In this document: positions 23,342 through 30,208 of the stretch, piece after piece | Layout: each line of letters starts with the position of its first letter | Numbering within the stretch: the stretch's first letter is position 1 | Assembly: GCA_964412555.1 (NCBI GenBank) | Contig: CAYPPG010000081.1 | Coordinates: 1 to 30,208 of the forward strand | DNA length: 30,208 nucleotides | DNA from: CAYPPG01 sp964412555 | Lineage (GTDB): Bacteria; Hinthialibacterota; Hinthialibacteria; Hinthialibacterales; Hinthialibacteraceae | Direction of reading: 5' to 3' | Translations under genes and position numbers: made by a program | The notes under the pieces: model-generated | The model's database searches: none | The model's input: the letters and a program-made list of their open reading frames with translations, nothing else | What the model was told of the DNA's origin: nothing

Positions 23342-24343
23342 CTAATCCTCGACATCCATTTCGGACATTTCACCCAGGTATAAATATCGTTGGATCAAAT
23401 TCACGAAGCCGGTCCATTCCTTCTTCTCCGGGCGGACATTGTTCATCTCACGGCCGATGGCAGCCATCTGGGCATCCATATTTTCAATATGGTGCAGTAA
23501 ACAGGCTTCCAGTGTCATCGGCAAAATGGGGGATCGTTCTACCTCTCCATGATGGGATAGGATCAAGTGAAGTAGAAGCCTTCGTTTTTCTTGGGGGAAG
23601 TCCGGAATTCGTTGAATCAGCCGTTCCACAATCGACGTTCCGATAAATGTATGTCCCAATAGGCGTCCATCGGTGCTGTAATCGATTCGAAAGTCGAATA
23701 CGAATTCATCGATTTTTCCCATATCGTGAAAAACTGCACCGGTTACAAGCAAATCTTGGTTGACATATGGATACATGGGAGCGATCTGCCGGCACAATTT
23801 AACGGCACAAAGGGTGTGTTCCAGCAATCCGTGAAGATACGGATGATGCCACAATTTCGCACCCGGCGCCAAAATGAATTTTTTCCATAATTCATCATCT
23901 TGCCGTAATTCCGCCAATAGTGCTCGATAGTCTTGATCTTCAATGCAATCGATCAATTCATCGTATTCTTGAATCAACCGTTCTTGTGGAACCGGTGAGA
24001 CGGGCAGAAAATCATAGGGATCCAACGAATCGGCCTCTTCATAAACTTTGATATTTTTCAAAGTAATTTGAAGTTCATCCCGATACGAATTGACTTTCCC
24101 TTTGACAACAACAACATTTCCCTCATGTACTTTTTTCGAAATTTCCTCTGCGCGATCCCACATGATCGCGTTGACTTTTCCCGTTTTATCCCCCAACCGA
24201 ACCGTAAGAAACTTACCCCGGTCATATTCACGCAATTGGATGCGAGTCACGACAAATAGTGAATCAACTTGATTACCAACATCCAGTTCATTGACAAACA
24301 CTTTTTTCGGTGTGCGGTCTTCATCAAGCAAAGATGGTTCCAT
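23342..24343 (-). CDS. YhaM-like OB-fold/HD-domain 3'-5' exonuclease
   Basis: A 333-residue cytoplasmic protein. The N-terminal OB-fold (about 15-105; FLTVRLGDKTGKVNAIMWD, VVVVKGKVNSYRDELQITL) matches the tRNA-anti nucleic-acid-binding domain. The C-terminal HD phosphohydrolase core has LLEHTLCAVKLC (His about 176), AVFHDMGKIDEF (the HD pair about 206), GHTFIGTSIVERLI, LILSHHGEVE and LHHIENMDAQM, so all metal ligands are present. This domain order is that of YhaM, a Mn-dependent 3'-5' exoribonuclease of Firmicutes, which also occurs in many other phyla. ATG 24343 is chosen over a GTG one codon upstream because of its spacing to GAGGGAG. It follows the ABC permease stop by 15 bases, so it is in that operon. 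Confidence 0.87.
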   Translation of the reverse strand: MEPSLLDEDRTPKKVFVNELDVGNQVDSLFVVTRIQLREYDRGKFLTVRLGDKTGKVNAIMWDRAEEISKKVHEGNVVVVKGKVNSYRDELQITLKNIKVYEEADSLDPYDFLPVSPVPQERLIQEYDELIDCIEDQDYRALLAELRQDDELWKKFILAPGAKLWHHPYLHGLLEHTLCAVKLCRQIAPMYPYVNQDLLVTGAVFHDMGKIDEFVFDFRIDYSTDGRLLGHTFIGTSIVERLIQRIPDFPQEKRRLLLHLILSHHGEVERSPILPMTLEACLLHHIENMDAQMAAIGREMNNVRPEKKEWTGFVNLIQRYLYLGEMSEMDVED

Positions 24344-24358
24344 CACTCTCCCTCATTT

Positions 24359-26149
24359 TTATTCTCTTCTCTTGATTTGCATCCCAGCAAGGCTGACAAA
24401 AAAAACACTGAGTCCCAAAAGAATCGACGCATGGATCACCGTGATAAAATACGTGGAAAAATTCCACTCCTTGATCGCCATGTATGTAAGGGGGGAAAAA
24501 GGCAAAAGAAATTGATTGAGGATTTCGAATACATCATTGAACCATTTCCCCGACGAAGGTGACCGTCCATACAGAGGCCGTGTATAAAAAAGCAACCAAG
24601 AGATTACAGATGTTATACCATATAATATAAAAGGAAACGTGACATGGAAGATCACGAGCATGAATGTCTTCCGATGCGGGGAAGCTTTGAAGCGCCGGGA
24701 AGCGCTTGAATAATAGATACCGATGCAGGTATAGAACAAGGTACAAATCAGTAAAAACACACAGAGTGAAGTAATTTGCAGAAAATACGATTCCGCCGGA
24801 ACCACACCATTGATTCGAAAAAAGAATGAAGAGGCGCCATAAAAAAAGAGAAAGATAGACACAATGGGGATTGCCGCTTGTCGAAATGTTCCGGATACTT
24901 TTCCAATGACAATATCAAGGGAAGGAAGCGTCGTAACCCGAAGTAACGGCCATGTATCCCGCCGCCGTTCGTGTAACATCGTGTAACTGGGAGAAATCGG
25001 AGAAAACAAGCACGTCAAGCCGACTCCGAAGACAGCCAAGATCATATAGGTAATATGATGAGTCAGATCCTTGACTTCGGTCGTGTCGAACATCAACCAG
25101 GCGACCAAGATAGACAATGCGCCGCAAGAAAAGAAAAGAGTCCAATCTCGTGAAAGCCACTTGCGATTTTGTTCCAAAATTTCTTTTTGGGTGATCGCCC
25201 AAAAGCGGTGACCAAAAAAAGGACGAATCTCCGTCGATTTTCTACCCGATTGTTCATTCGAGTTTTCCTCTTTCCGTTTGAAAAGAACCTGAGACCATGC
25301 AAAATCAGAGGTGAGAAAAGGTGCGATCTTTGAATAGATAAAAGCAGTCAGGAAAAACAGGATGATCGTGAAAATCAACAAGATTGTTCCCGTTAAGACG
25401 CCAGGTTGATTTTGTAAAGGTGTCAACAAGGAAAACAGAAAATACGAGTTCAGCGAATAGACCGGAAAAGGCAACGAAGAATTAGGACTGTAAATCTCCC
25501 ACAACGCCCAGAACGGATTGATATACACCTCCATTCCTAGTGTCGGTATAGGCGTATTCAGCAATCCCTGAAAATAGATCAGCAGTATGAAACGGGTGGC
25601 CAACGGCCCTAAGAGAAAAGCAATCAACAGCAAGATTGAAATTCTAGCCGCGTTTCCCGATGATTTGGAAAAGAGAGAGACTGTCACTCCAATCATCATC
25701 ACAAAACAGTATAAGCCAATAATAACTGCACAACATTGCAACATTTCTTCTGGGGATAATCCTCCCATAAGAAAACACAGCCCTAAAAACGGAACCAAAG
25801 AAGTCAATACCAACAACGCATATAAAATCGGAGCGATGCATTTCCCCCATAGAATCCGGATCGATTTCATCGGCGCAGCCAGCAACATTTCCAAAGTGTT
25901 TTCTTCCCGTTCCCGCGCGATTGAGGAAGCGGCCATTGTCATGACGGGAATCACCAATAGATACGCCATGCAAACAATCGAATAAAAAAGAGTACGGCCA
26001 TCCATTTGCCCATAGACCCACTGACTCGCCGCATACATGTAAAATACACAAAAGGCAATCATCGACAAAAACAGCAATAGAAATAAGTGTAAAAACGTAC
26101 GAGGGGTACGAAGTTGGTTAATCAGTTCACGGGTAATGACCGGATTCAT
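24359..26149 (-). CDS. ABC-2 type exporter permease, double-length, paralog 2
   Basis: A 596-residue membrane protein. The first half is a normal ABC-2 permease: the amphipathic start MNPVITRELINQLRTPRTF, helix LFLLLFLSMIAFCVFY, the coupling region SSIAREREENTLEMLLAAPM, and LFLMGGLSPEEM-type helices. Near residue 315 a second amphipathic segment (FFGHRFWAITQKEILEQNRK) begins another six-helix half, so the chain is about twice the usual 250-300 residues. AGGAG lies 10 bases before ATG 26149. Only three bases separate it from the preceding paralog, so the two are surely co-translated. No ATP-binding subunit gene is in the window. The pair could form a heterodimeric exporter whose ATPase is encoded elsewhere. 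Confidence 0.85.
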   Translation of the reverse strand: MNPVITRELINQLRTPRTFLHLFLLLFLSMIAFCVFYMYAASQWVYGQMDGRTLFYSIVCMAYLLVIPVMTMAASSIAREREENTLEMLLAAPMKSIRILWGKCIAPILYALLVLTSLVPFLGLCFLMGGLSPEEMLQCCAVIIGLYCFVMMIGVTVSLFSKSSGNAARISILLLIAFLLGPLATRFILLIYFQGLLNTPIPTLGMEVYINPFWALWEIYSPNSSLPFPVYSLNSYFLFSLLTPLQNQPGVLTGTILLIFTIILFFLTAFIYSKIAPFLTSDFAWSQVLFKRKEENSNEQSGRKSTEIRPFFGHRFWAITQKEILEQNRKWLSRDWTLFFSCGALSILVAWLMFDTTEVKDLTHHITYMILAVFGVGLTCLFSPISPSYTMLHERRRDTWPLLRVTTLPSLDIVIGKVSGTFRQAAIPIVSIFLFFYGASSFFFRINGVVPAESYFLQITSLCVFLLICTLFYTCIGIYYSSASRRFKASPHRKTFMLVIFHVTFPFILYGITSVISWLLFYTRPLYGRSPSSGKWFNDVFEILNQFLLPFSPLTYMAIKEWNFSTYFITVIHASILLGLSVFFVSLAGMQIKRRE

Positions 26150-26152
26150 CGA

Positions 26153-27943
26153 TTAGTCTCTCCTCTGGATTTGCGCGGTTGACAATGAAATCAAGAATAC
26201 ACCAAGACATAGCAAAATAAGCACATGAATTCCGGAAATCCAATACATGCGATCGTCCCAATGAAAATCGATCAGGTAATAGAGCGGAGAAAAGGGGAAA
26301 ACATATGCTATAAAAAACCTGGAATAATGCTCAAATACGTCACTTGTAAACCATTGCTGAACGTGGCCGAAATTTTTGACATAGGCAATCAAGGATAATC
26401 CCAACATAAATATGCCAAAAACCAGATAGGGTAGCAATACATGCAAAATCACCACACTAACCGTTTTTCGGTGCGGAGAAACTCTCCGGCGTATAGATGC
26501 TCCGGAAAAATAGATTCCGACACAGGAATAGAAAAAGACACACGCTGTTAAAAAGATCGCCAATACACTGAGTTCCGATAAAAAGGTTCGATGCGGCAGT
26601 CCCCCACTACAATACAAGGCAATGCTCATAAAAAGGTAGTAAAAAAAGAATAACGCGACAATCGGAATCATGGAATGCCGGAAACTCCCATAGACTTTCC
26701 CGAACACGATATCAAACGAGCTGAACATCGTATTTCGCAGTAAAGGCCAACTTTCCCGCTGGAATTCCCGGAGAACACAATAACTGGGATGAACAGGTAC
26801 AAAAAAGAATAAGATCGGAAATACGGTCAGGAGAGTAACAATATAGGTTCCTCCGTGATTATGATCCAATCCTGCAGTAAAACCTTGTTCATAAATGAAC
26901 CAGGTGATGACGGCAGAAAGAAGCAGACTTGCGATCGACAAAGTGCTCCACCGAGACAAAAAGCGGCGGTTCTGCTCAAGCCGTTCCCGTTGTGAAACCG
27001 CCGTCCAGTGCAATCCAAAATATGGTTTTATTACCTCTTTTAGAGTAGGATCATCGGATCCTACATTTTTTTTGTTACGCCAAAATCTGCGGTTTTTATA
27101 GGCAGGTGCCGTTGTCAACCATGTCCGGTATTTTCGAAACAAAATCGTTGTGTAGAAAAAAATACCTATCGTCAGTACAAGAATGACACTCCCAAACATA
27201 AACCCCGGGTATTGTTGCAAATACACGATAGGTGAAAATATCGACATATCCCCAAATCGAACAACTCCCCACACAGGCTGGAAAGAAGGATTATGGAGTT
27301 TTATGAGAGTCAAAACAGGATTGAACCACATCTCCAACCGTAAATCAAACGACCGTAAATTTGAAAAAAAGAAAAGAAACAAGTATTTACCAACCATCGG
27401 TGTAAGCAAAAAAAGAACGATAGCCAAAGAAGAAAGTTGCACTGCCATGCCGGATGAGCGCGAAAACAAGGAGATGGCAATACACATTACCGCTACGAAG
27501 CAGTAGAAAGTGCATATGACGACATAGCATTGAATCACTTCACTTGGTGACAATCCCCCCATCAGAAAACAGATACTGAGCATCGGCAGCAGAGAACTCA
27601 AAATTAATAGACCGTATAACAAAACTGCGATGCTTTTCCCCAATAGAATCGAAACATTTTTCAGGGGAGTATTCAAAAGAAGTTCCAAAGTATTCTTTTC
27701 CCTCTCCTGAACGATCGCGTTCGCCGCCATCCCCGAAAGGGGTACAACCATCAAACAAGATAAATAGATCAGCGGATAAAACAGAGAACGCCCCGTAATT
27801 GAGAGAGGAACATTTCTACTCATGTACATCGAATAGATCAAACAAAATATGCCTCCAGCCAACAATAGCAGGACAAAAAGATGCCGAAAGGTGCGGCCGA
27901 TACGGAAATGGCTGATCAATTCACGCGCAATAATTGGATTCAT
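26153..27943 (-). CDS. ABC-2 type exporter permease, double-length, paralog 1
   Basis: Also 596 residues and collinear with the following gene: MNPIIARELISHFRIGRTFRH start, helix LFVLLLLAGGIFCLIY, NAIVQEREKNTLELLLNTPL, GGLSPSEVIQC, then a second half from about residue 310 (YFGLHWTAVSQRERLEQNRR). A PSYCVLRE.R.SWPLLR segment and a C-terminal PFSPLYYLIDFHWDD close the chain. These same blocks occur in the neighbour, so the two arose by tandem duplication but have diverged widely in the loops. It is the first gene of the permease-YhaM-DUF4175 transcription unit and diverges from the oligogalacturonate-lyase-like gene. The ribosome-binding site is weak (CAGG). Substrate unknown. Confidence 0.85.
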   Translation of the reverse strand: MNPIIARELISHFRIGRTFRHLFVLLLLAGGIFCLIYSMYMSRNVPLSITGRSLFYPLIYLSCLMVVPLSGMAANAIVQEREKNTLELLLNTPLKNVSILLGKSIAVLLYGLLILSSLLPMLSICFLMGGLSPSEVIQCYVVICTFYCFVAVMCIAISLFSRSSGMAVQLSSLAIVLFLLTPMVGKYLFLFFFSNLRSFDLRLEMWFNPVLTLIKLHNPSFQPVWGVVRFGDMSIFSPIVYLQQYPGFMFGSVILVLTIGIFFYTTILFRKYRTWLTTAPAYKNRRFWRNKKNVGSDDPTLKEVIKPYFGLHWTAVSQRERLEQNRRFLSRWSTLSIASLLLSAVITWFIYEQGFTAGLDHNHGGTYIVTLLTVFPILFFFVPVHPSYCVLREFQRESWPLLRNTMFSSFDIVFGKVYGSFRHSMIPIVALFFFYYLFMSIALYCSGGLPHRTFLSELSVLAIFLTACVFFYSCVGIYFSGASIRRRVSPHRKTVSVVILHVLLPYLVFGIFMLGLSLIAYVKNFGHVQQWFTSDVFEHYSRFFIAYVFPFSPLYYLIDFHWDDRMYWISGIHVLILLCLGVFLISLSTAQIQRRD

Positions 27944-28056
27944 GCCTGCAGTATCCCAATTCTCTTATCTCAACGTTCCTATCTATCAACAAAATAACAC
28001 ATCAAATGGAAATTTGTTTCGGCTTTACTGTACATTTTTCTGATAACGGTATCGTG

Positions 28057-28075
28057 ATAGACTGAGTGTGTCTAT
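28057..28075. promoter_or_regulatory. inverted repeat in the permease/lyase divergent region
   Basis: ATAGAC (28057-28062) and GTCTAT (28070-28075) are perfect complements around a seven-base spacer, 36 bases upstream of ATG 28111. The position suits an operator for the plus-strand gene. The repeat is short, so chance is possible. Confidence 0.3.
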
Positions 28076-28110
28076 ATCAGGCTTTCATTTCAATCACATC
28101 GGAGATTTTC

Positions 28111-29325
28111 ATGACAAAATATTTTACTTTCACATTGTTCTTACTTTTTCTCACAATTTTCCTCTTCACGACCGATAAACCTGTATTATGTGAGGAGACC
28201 ACTTGGGAATGCGAAGTATTCCCGCCGGAAAGTGTAAAAACAATCGATCCAAAAACCGGCTCCACCGTTGTATTCATTACTACAGCAAAAAGCAACGATA
28301 CCAACCTCTACTTCCATGACCGTTCCTGGCTGCCGGACGAATCCATGCTCATTTTTGTATCTGACCGTACCGGTCAAAAAGAACCGTTCGGTTATCTCGA
28401 AAAAACCGGTGAGCTGGTTCGTTTATCATCAGGTGCACAAGACTCATTGTCATCATATACAGCAGGTAAGATGAAAAACAGCCTTTTTCTCGTGAAAGAC
28501 AACGCTGTCTGCGAATGGCAAATCAAGATTGAATATGAGAATGATCAAAAAAACGTGAACGTCAGTGAGAGAATCATTTGCATGCTCCCTCCGGATACAA
28601 TCCCTGGCGGAGCCTTGAATGTCAATGCAGATGACTCGCAGTTAGGCTTGATTCTCCGTCACACGAACAAAAAACAGTGGGATATTTCCATGATCGATCA
28701 ACAGACTGGCGACATAAAGATTCTTGCCTCTCTCGATTGGTGGGCGGCACATCTCCAATGCAGTTGGACGCGCCCCGATCTGATTATGTTCGCCCGGCAA
28801 TATGAAGACGGAGACCGCGTTCCACTAGCAAGCGAAGAAGAATCCCCCCGCGCCCGCATCTGGTTTGTCGACACATCCGGGAGGGAACCATGGGCGATTT
28901 CCTACCAAGAACCGGGGGAACTGGTCACTCATGAATGCTGGTGGATCAATGATCAAATAACATTCTGTGGAGGATTTCTACCGGAAGAATCCCACGTCAA
29001 GCAACTCGATTTTTCTTCCGGCATCATTCGCATCGCCGGCGCAGGCAGCTGGTGGCCTGACGGTTCGTCCTCGGAACTCGCCAAACGCAATTGGTGGCAC
29101 GCTTCCGGATCACCGACGGGAGAGTGGATCGCCGCCGACAATTGGCATGGCGACATCGCCCTCTTTGACGCGCGTACGACGGAAATGAAGCTTCTGACCA
29201 CTGGTCATCGGACATATGGCGGGGGCGCACATCCCCATGTTGGCTGGGCGCCTTCTGGGGATCGGGTTGTTTTTACTTCGAATAAGAGGGGGAATCCGGA
29301 TGTGTGTATCGCCTATTTGCGTTAG
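28111..29325 (+). CDS. exported oligogalacturonate-lyase-like (PL22-type) beta-propeller protein
   Basis: A 404-residue protein with a signal peptide (TFTLFLLFLTIFLFTTDKPVLC). Then comes the propeller pattern of oligogalacturonide lyases: IDPKTGSTVVFITTAKSNDTNLYFHDRSW, LIFVSDRTGQKEPFGYLEKTGELVRLSSG, a HECWW segment (His274), and GGAHPHVGWAPSGDRVVFTSN (His374 and His376). In the characterised PL22 enzymes three His and one Gln bind Mn. All three His seem to be kept, but the Gln expected three residues before the HPH motif is Gly371. Typical PL22 lyases are cytoplasmic; this one is exported. It may cleave unsaturated or saturated uronate oligomers, or only bind them. Start ATG 28111 has GGAG upstream; 15 earlier in-frame codons lack one. 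Confidence 0.72.
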   Translation: MTKYFTFTLFLLFLTIFLFTTDKPVLCEETTWECEVFPPESVKTIDPKTGSTVVFITTAKSNDTNLYFHDRSWLPDESMLIFVSDRTGQKEPFGYLEKTGELVRLSSGAQDSLSSYTAGKMKNSLFLVKDNAVCEWQIKIEYENDQKNVNVSERIICMLPPDTIPGGALNVNADDSQLGLILRHTNKKQWDISMIDQQTGDIKILASLDWWAAHLQCSWTRPDLIMFARQYEDGDRVPLASEEESPRARIWFVDTSGREPWAISYQEPGELVTHECWWINDQITFCGGFLPEESHVKQLDFSSGIIRIAGAGSWWPDGSSSELAKRNWWHASGSPTGEWIAADNWHGDIALFDARTTEMKLLTTGHRTYGGGAHPHVGWAPSGDRVVFTSNKRGNPDVCIAYLR

Positions 29326-29411
29326 CCATTCCATTTTCTCAAAATGAGGACTGCTAAGCGAAATGTTTGTCCCCGCAATATTCAATTCATCACAACAAAT
29401 CGCACATCATC

Positions 29412-29450
29412 ACAAAATAACTCAATTCAAATTAAATTGAACTATTTTGT
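29412..29450. terminator. long AT-rich stem-loop downstream of the lyase-like gene
   Basis: ACAAAATA (29412-29419) pairs with TATTTTGT (29443-29450), and TCAATT (29422-29427) pairs with AATTGA (29435-29440), across a two-by-two internal loop and a seven-base hairpin loop. It lies 86 bases after the stop of the lyase-like gene. It may be a weak bidirectional terminator between this gene and the minus-strand transposase remnant. A second stem, TTAGTTT/AAACTAA (29516-29522 and 29549-29555), follows. Confidence 0.45.
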
Positions 29451-29582
29451 CTATCAAACACGAACACAAGAATGTAGAATTAGGTGGAATGTATCATAAA
29501 TTACGATTCCTGTAGTTAGTTTTTTATTCAAAAGGAGATTCCTTCAATAAACTAATTTATTTGTATTTCGTATTGATCCCAC

Positions 29583-29990
29583 TTAGTGCGGCGTTTTTTG
29601 TCGCAAGATCAGAATCCTTTGACTGGCCTCAATGGCAAGGTCCTGACCGCAACGCCATTTCCAAATAGCGCAGGCATCCACCAGTTCCGGCAGGATTGCC
29701 TTCAATCGTTTCCCGCAAATACGATCCGATGCTTCCCAAAGTATCGTCAGAGTTTCCCTGACGGCTTCCTCATATACTCGACGAGTACGAACCAAAACAT
29801 CTGGCAATGGCTGGATTTCACTATCACCATCTCGTTGAAGCAGACGGATCCCATGTTTACGATGATACCCCGTTAGAGCAATGAACTCATCAAGTATCCT
29901 TGCTTTGTCCCTTTTCGATGATTCATGATACCGCCGCCGCATGGCATCCAACAATTCTTTTCTTGTTTCTGAACTGATTTTCTTGCCCAT
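29583..29990 (-). pseudogene. transposase remnant (integrase-catalytic, ISNCY/IS481-like), N-terminal part only
   Basis: 135 codons from ATG 29990, which has GGAGG 6 bases upstream. The reading begins MGKKISSETRKELLDAMRRRYH and continues with KRDKARILDEFIALTGYHRKHGIRLL, the helix-turn-helix N-terminus of a transposase family whose full members are about 400 residues. The following TLTILWEASDRICGKRLKAILPELVDA is also family-like. After that homology ends, and about 25 unrelated codons lead to a stop. The DDE catalytic domain is missing, so the element cannot transpose on its own. The family name is from memory and less certain than the transposase call. Confidence 0.7.
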
Positions 29991-30008
29991 CGTACGCCTC
30001 CAGTTTTT

Positions 30009-30069
30009 GGTAACATTGTAATGAGGCAACGACCGGGCTTCGGTAACAAAAAGTGTGAGTCAATGCGCG
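30009..30069. mobile_element. insertion-sequence end with two related direct repeats
   Basis: Two similar blocks start with GGTAACA and contain TGAG followed by CAA: 30009-30034 and 30042-30069, 33 bases apart, just upstream of the transposase fragment start. Spaced related blocks at the tip of an element are typical transposase-binding sites, so the right-hand IS border is probably near 30069. The other border was not found. Confidence 0.5.
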
Positions 30070-30208
30070 AGGGAATTATAATTGTCGCTGATCACGAAGA
30101 AATCGTCAAAAGTGACTTTGCTCGTAACAGAAACACATCGGCCATTCATCAATTCTTCCTGTTTTGCAAAAGCCATCCGCTCAGCGTCATGCTTGTTGGA
30201 TGTATCGA
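30060..30208 (-). CDS. partial gene of unknown function, 3' end at the IS border
   Basis: The frame entering from the right edge is open for 49 codons (DTSNKHDAERMAFAKQEELM, then CVSVTSKVTFDDFFVISDNY, ending LAH) and stops at 30060-30062, inside the outer IS repeat block. Amino-acid composition and lack of other stops suggest real coding sequence, but I recognise no family. The final codons may come from the IS end, meaning the element cut off the gene's natural C-terminus. Confidence 0.35.
   Translation of the reverse strand, partial: DTSNKHDAERMAFAKQEELMNGRCVSVTSKVTFDDFFVISDNYNSLAH

Overview
The window is about 30.2 kb of bacterial chromosome of moderate G+C. It comes from an uncultured, Gram-negative-type heterotroph, judging by lipoprotein signals, a prepilin leader and periplasmic solute-binding and carbohydrate-active proteins. 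The gene mix (DUF1080, DUF4838, DUF4175, Thr/Pro-rich tandem-domain surface protein, tripartite tricarboxylate transporter, RraA-like enzyme) resembles candidate phyla of the PVC/FCB neighbourhood, such as Poribacteria, Hydrogenedentes or Sumerlaeota. I cannot fix the phylum from sequence alone. One 100-N scaffold gap (3746-3845) shows this is an assembled, probably metagenomic, contig.

Layout. Bases 1-1611 (+) hold the tail of a broken VapC-like PIN toxin and a secreted protein behind a good sigma70-type promoter. Bases 1678-7970 (-) look like one catabolic operon, read right to left: an HMGL-like/4-hydroxy-2-oxovalerate-type aldolase, a frameshifted small Cys-rich ORF, a DUF1638 protein, an RraA-like aldolase with a lipoprotein signal, then tctC, tctB and tctA. 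The tctC-tctB spacer is long, full of stem-loops and tandem 115-bp palindromic repeats, and contains the gap. Bases 8133-9275 (+) encode a divergent two-domain DUF1080 protein. Bases 9357-17891 (-) encode a hydrolase broken by a frameshift, a DUF4838 glycosidase-like protein translationally coupled to it, a truncated type IV/type II prepilin, and a giant tandem-domain surface protein that starts inside a repeat. Base 18090 onward (+) is a DUF418 membrane protein. Bases 19604-27943 (-) form a second probable operon: two paralogous double-length ABC-2 permeases, a YhaM-like OB-HD nuclease, and a huge DUF4175 coiled-coil membrane protein. Bases 28111-29325 (+) encode an oligogalacturonate-lyase-like beta-propeller. 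The right edge has an insertion-sequence remnant beside the 3' end of another gene.

How the parts may work together. DUF1080, DUF4838, the alpha/beta hydrolase and the oligogalacturonate-lyase-like protein point to periplasmic processing of plant or algal polysaccharide, perhaps uronate-containing. TctABC with two carbon-carbon lyase families and DUF1638 suggests uptake and retro-aldol cleavage of a carboxylic acid, whose identity cannot be read from sequence. The strongest leads are the lipoprotein RraA homolog within the TctABC/aldolase/DUF1638 operon, the structured repeat-laden tctC-tctB spacer, the prepilin/surface-protein junction, and the ABC-permease/YhaM/DUF4175 operon.
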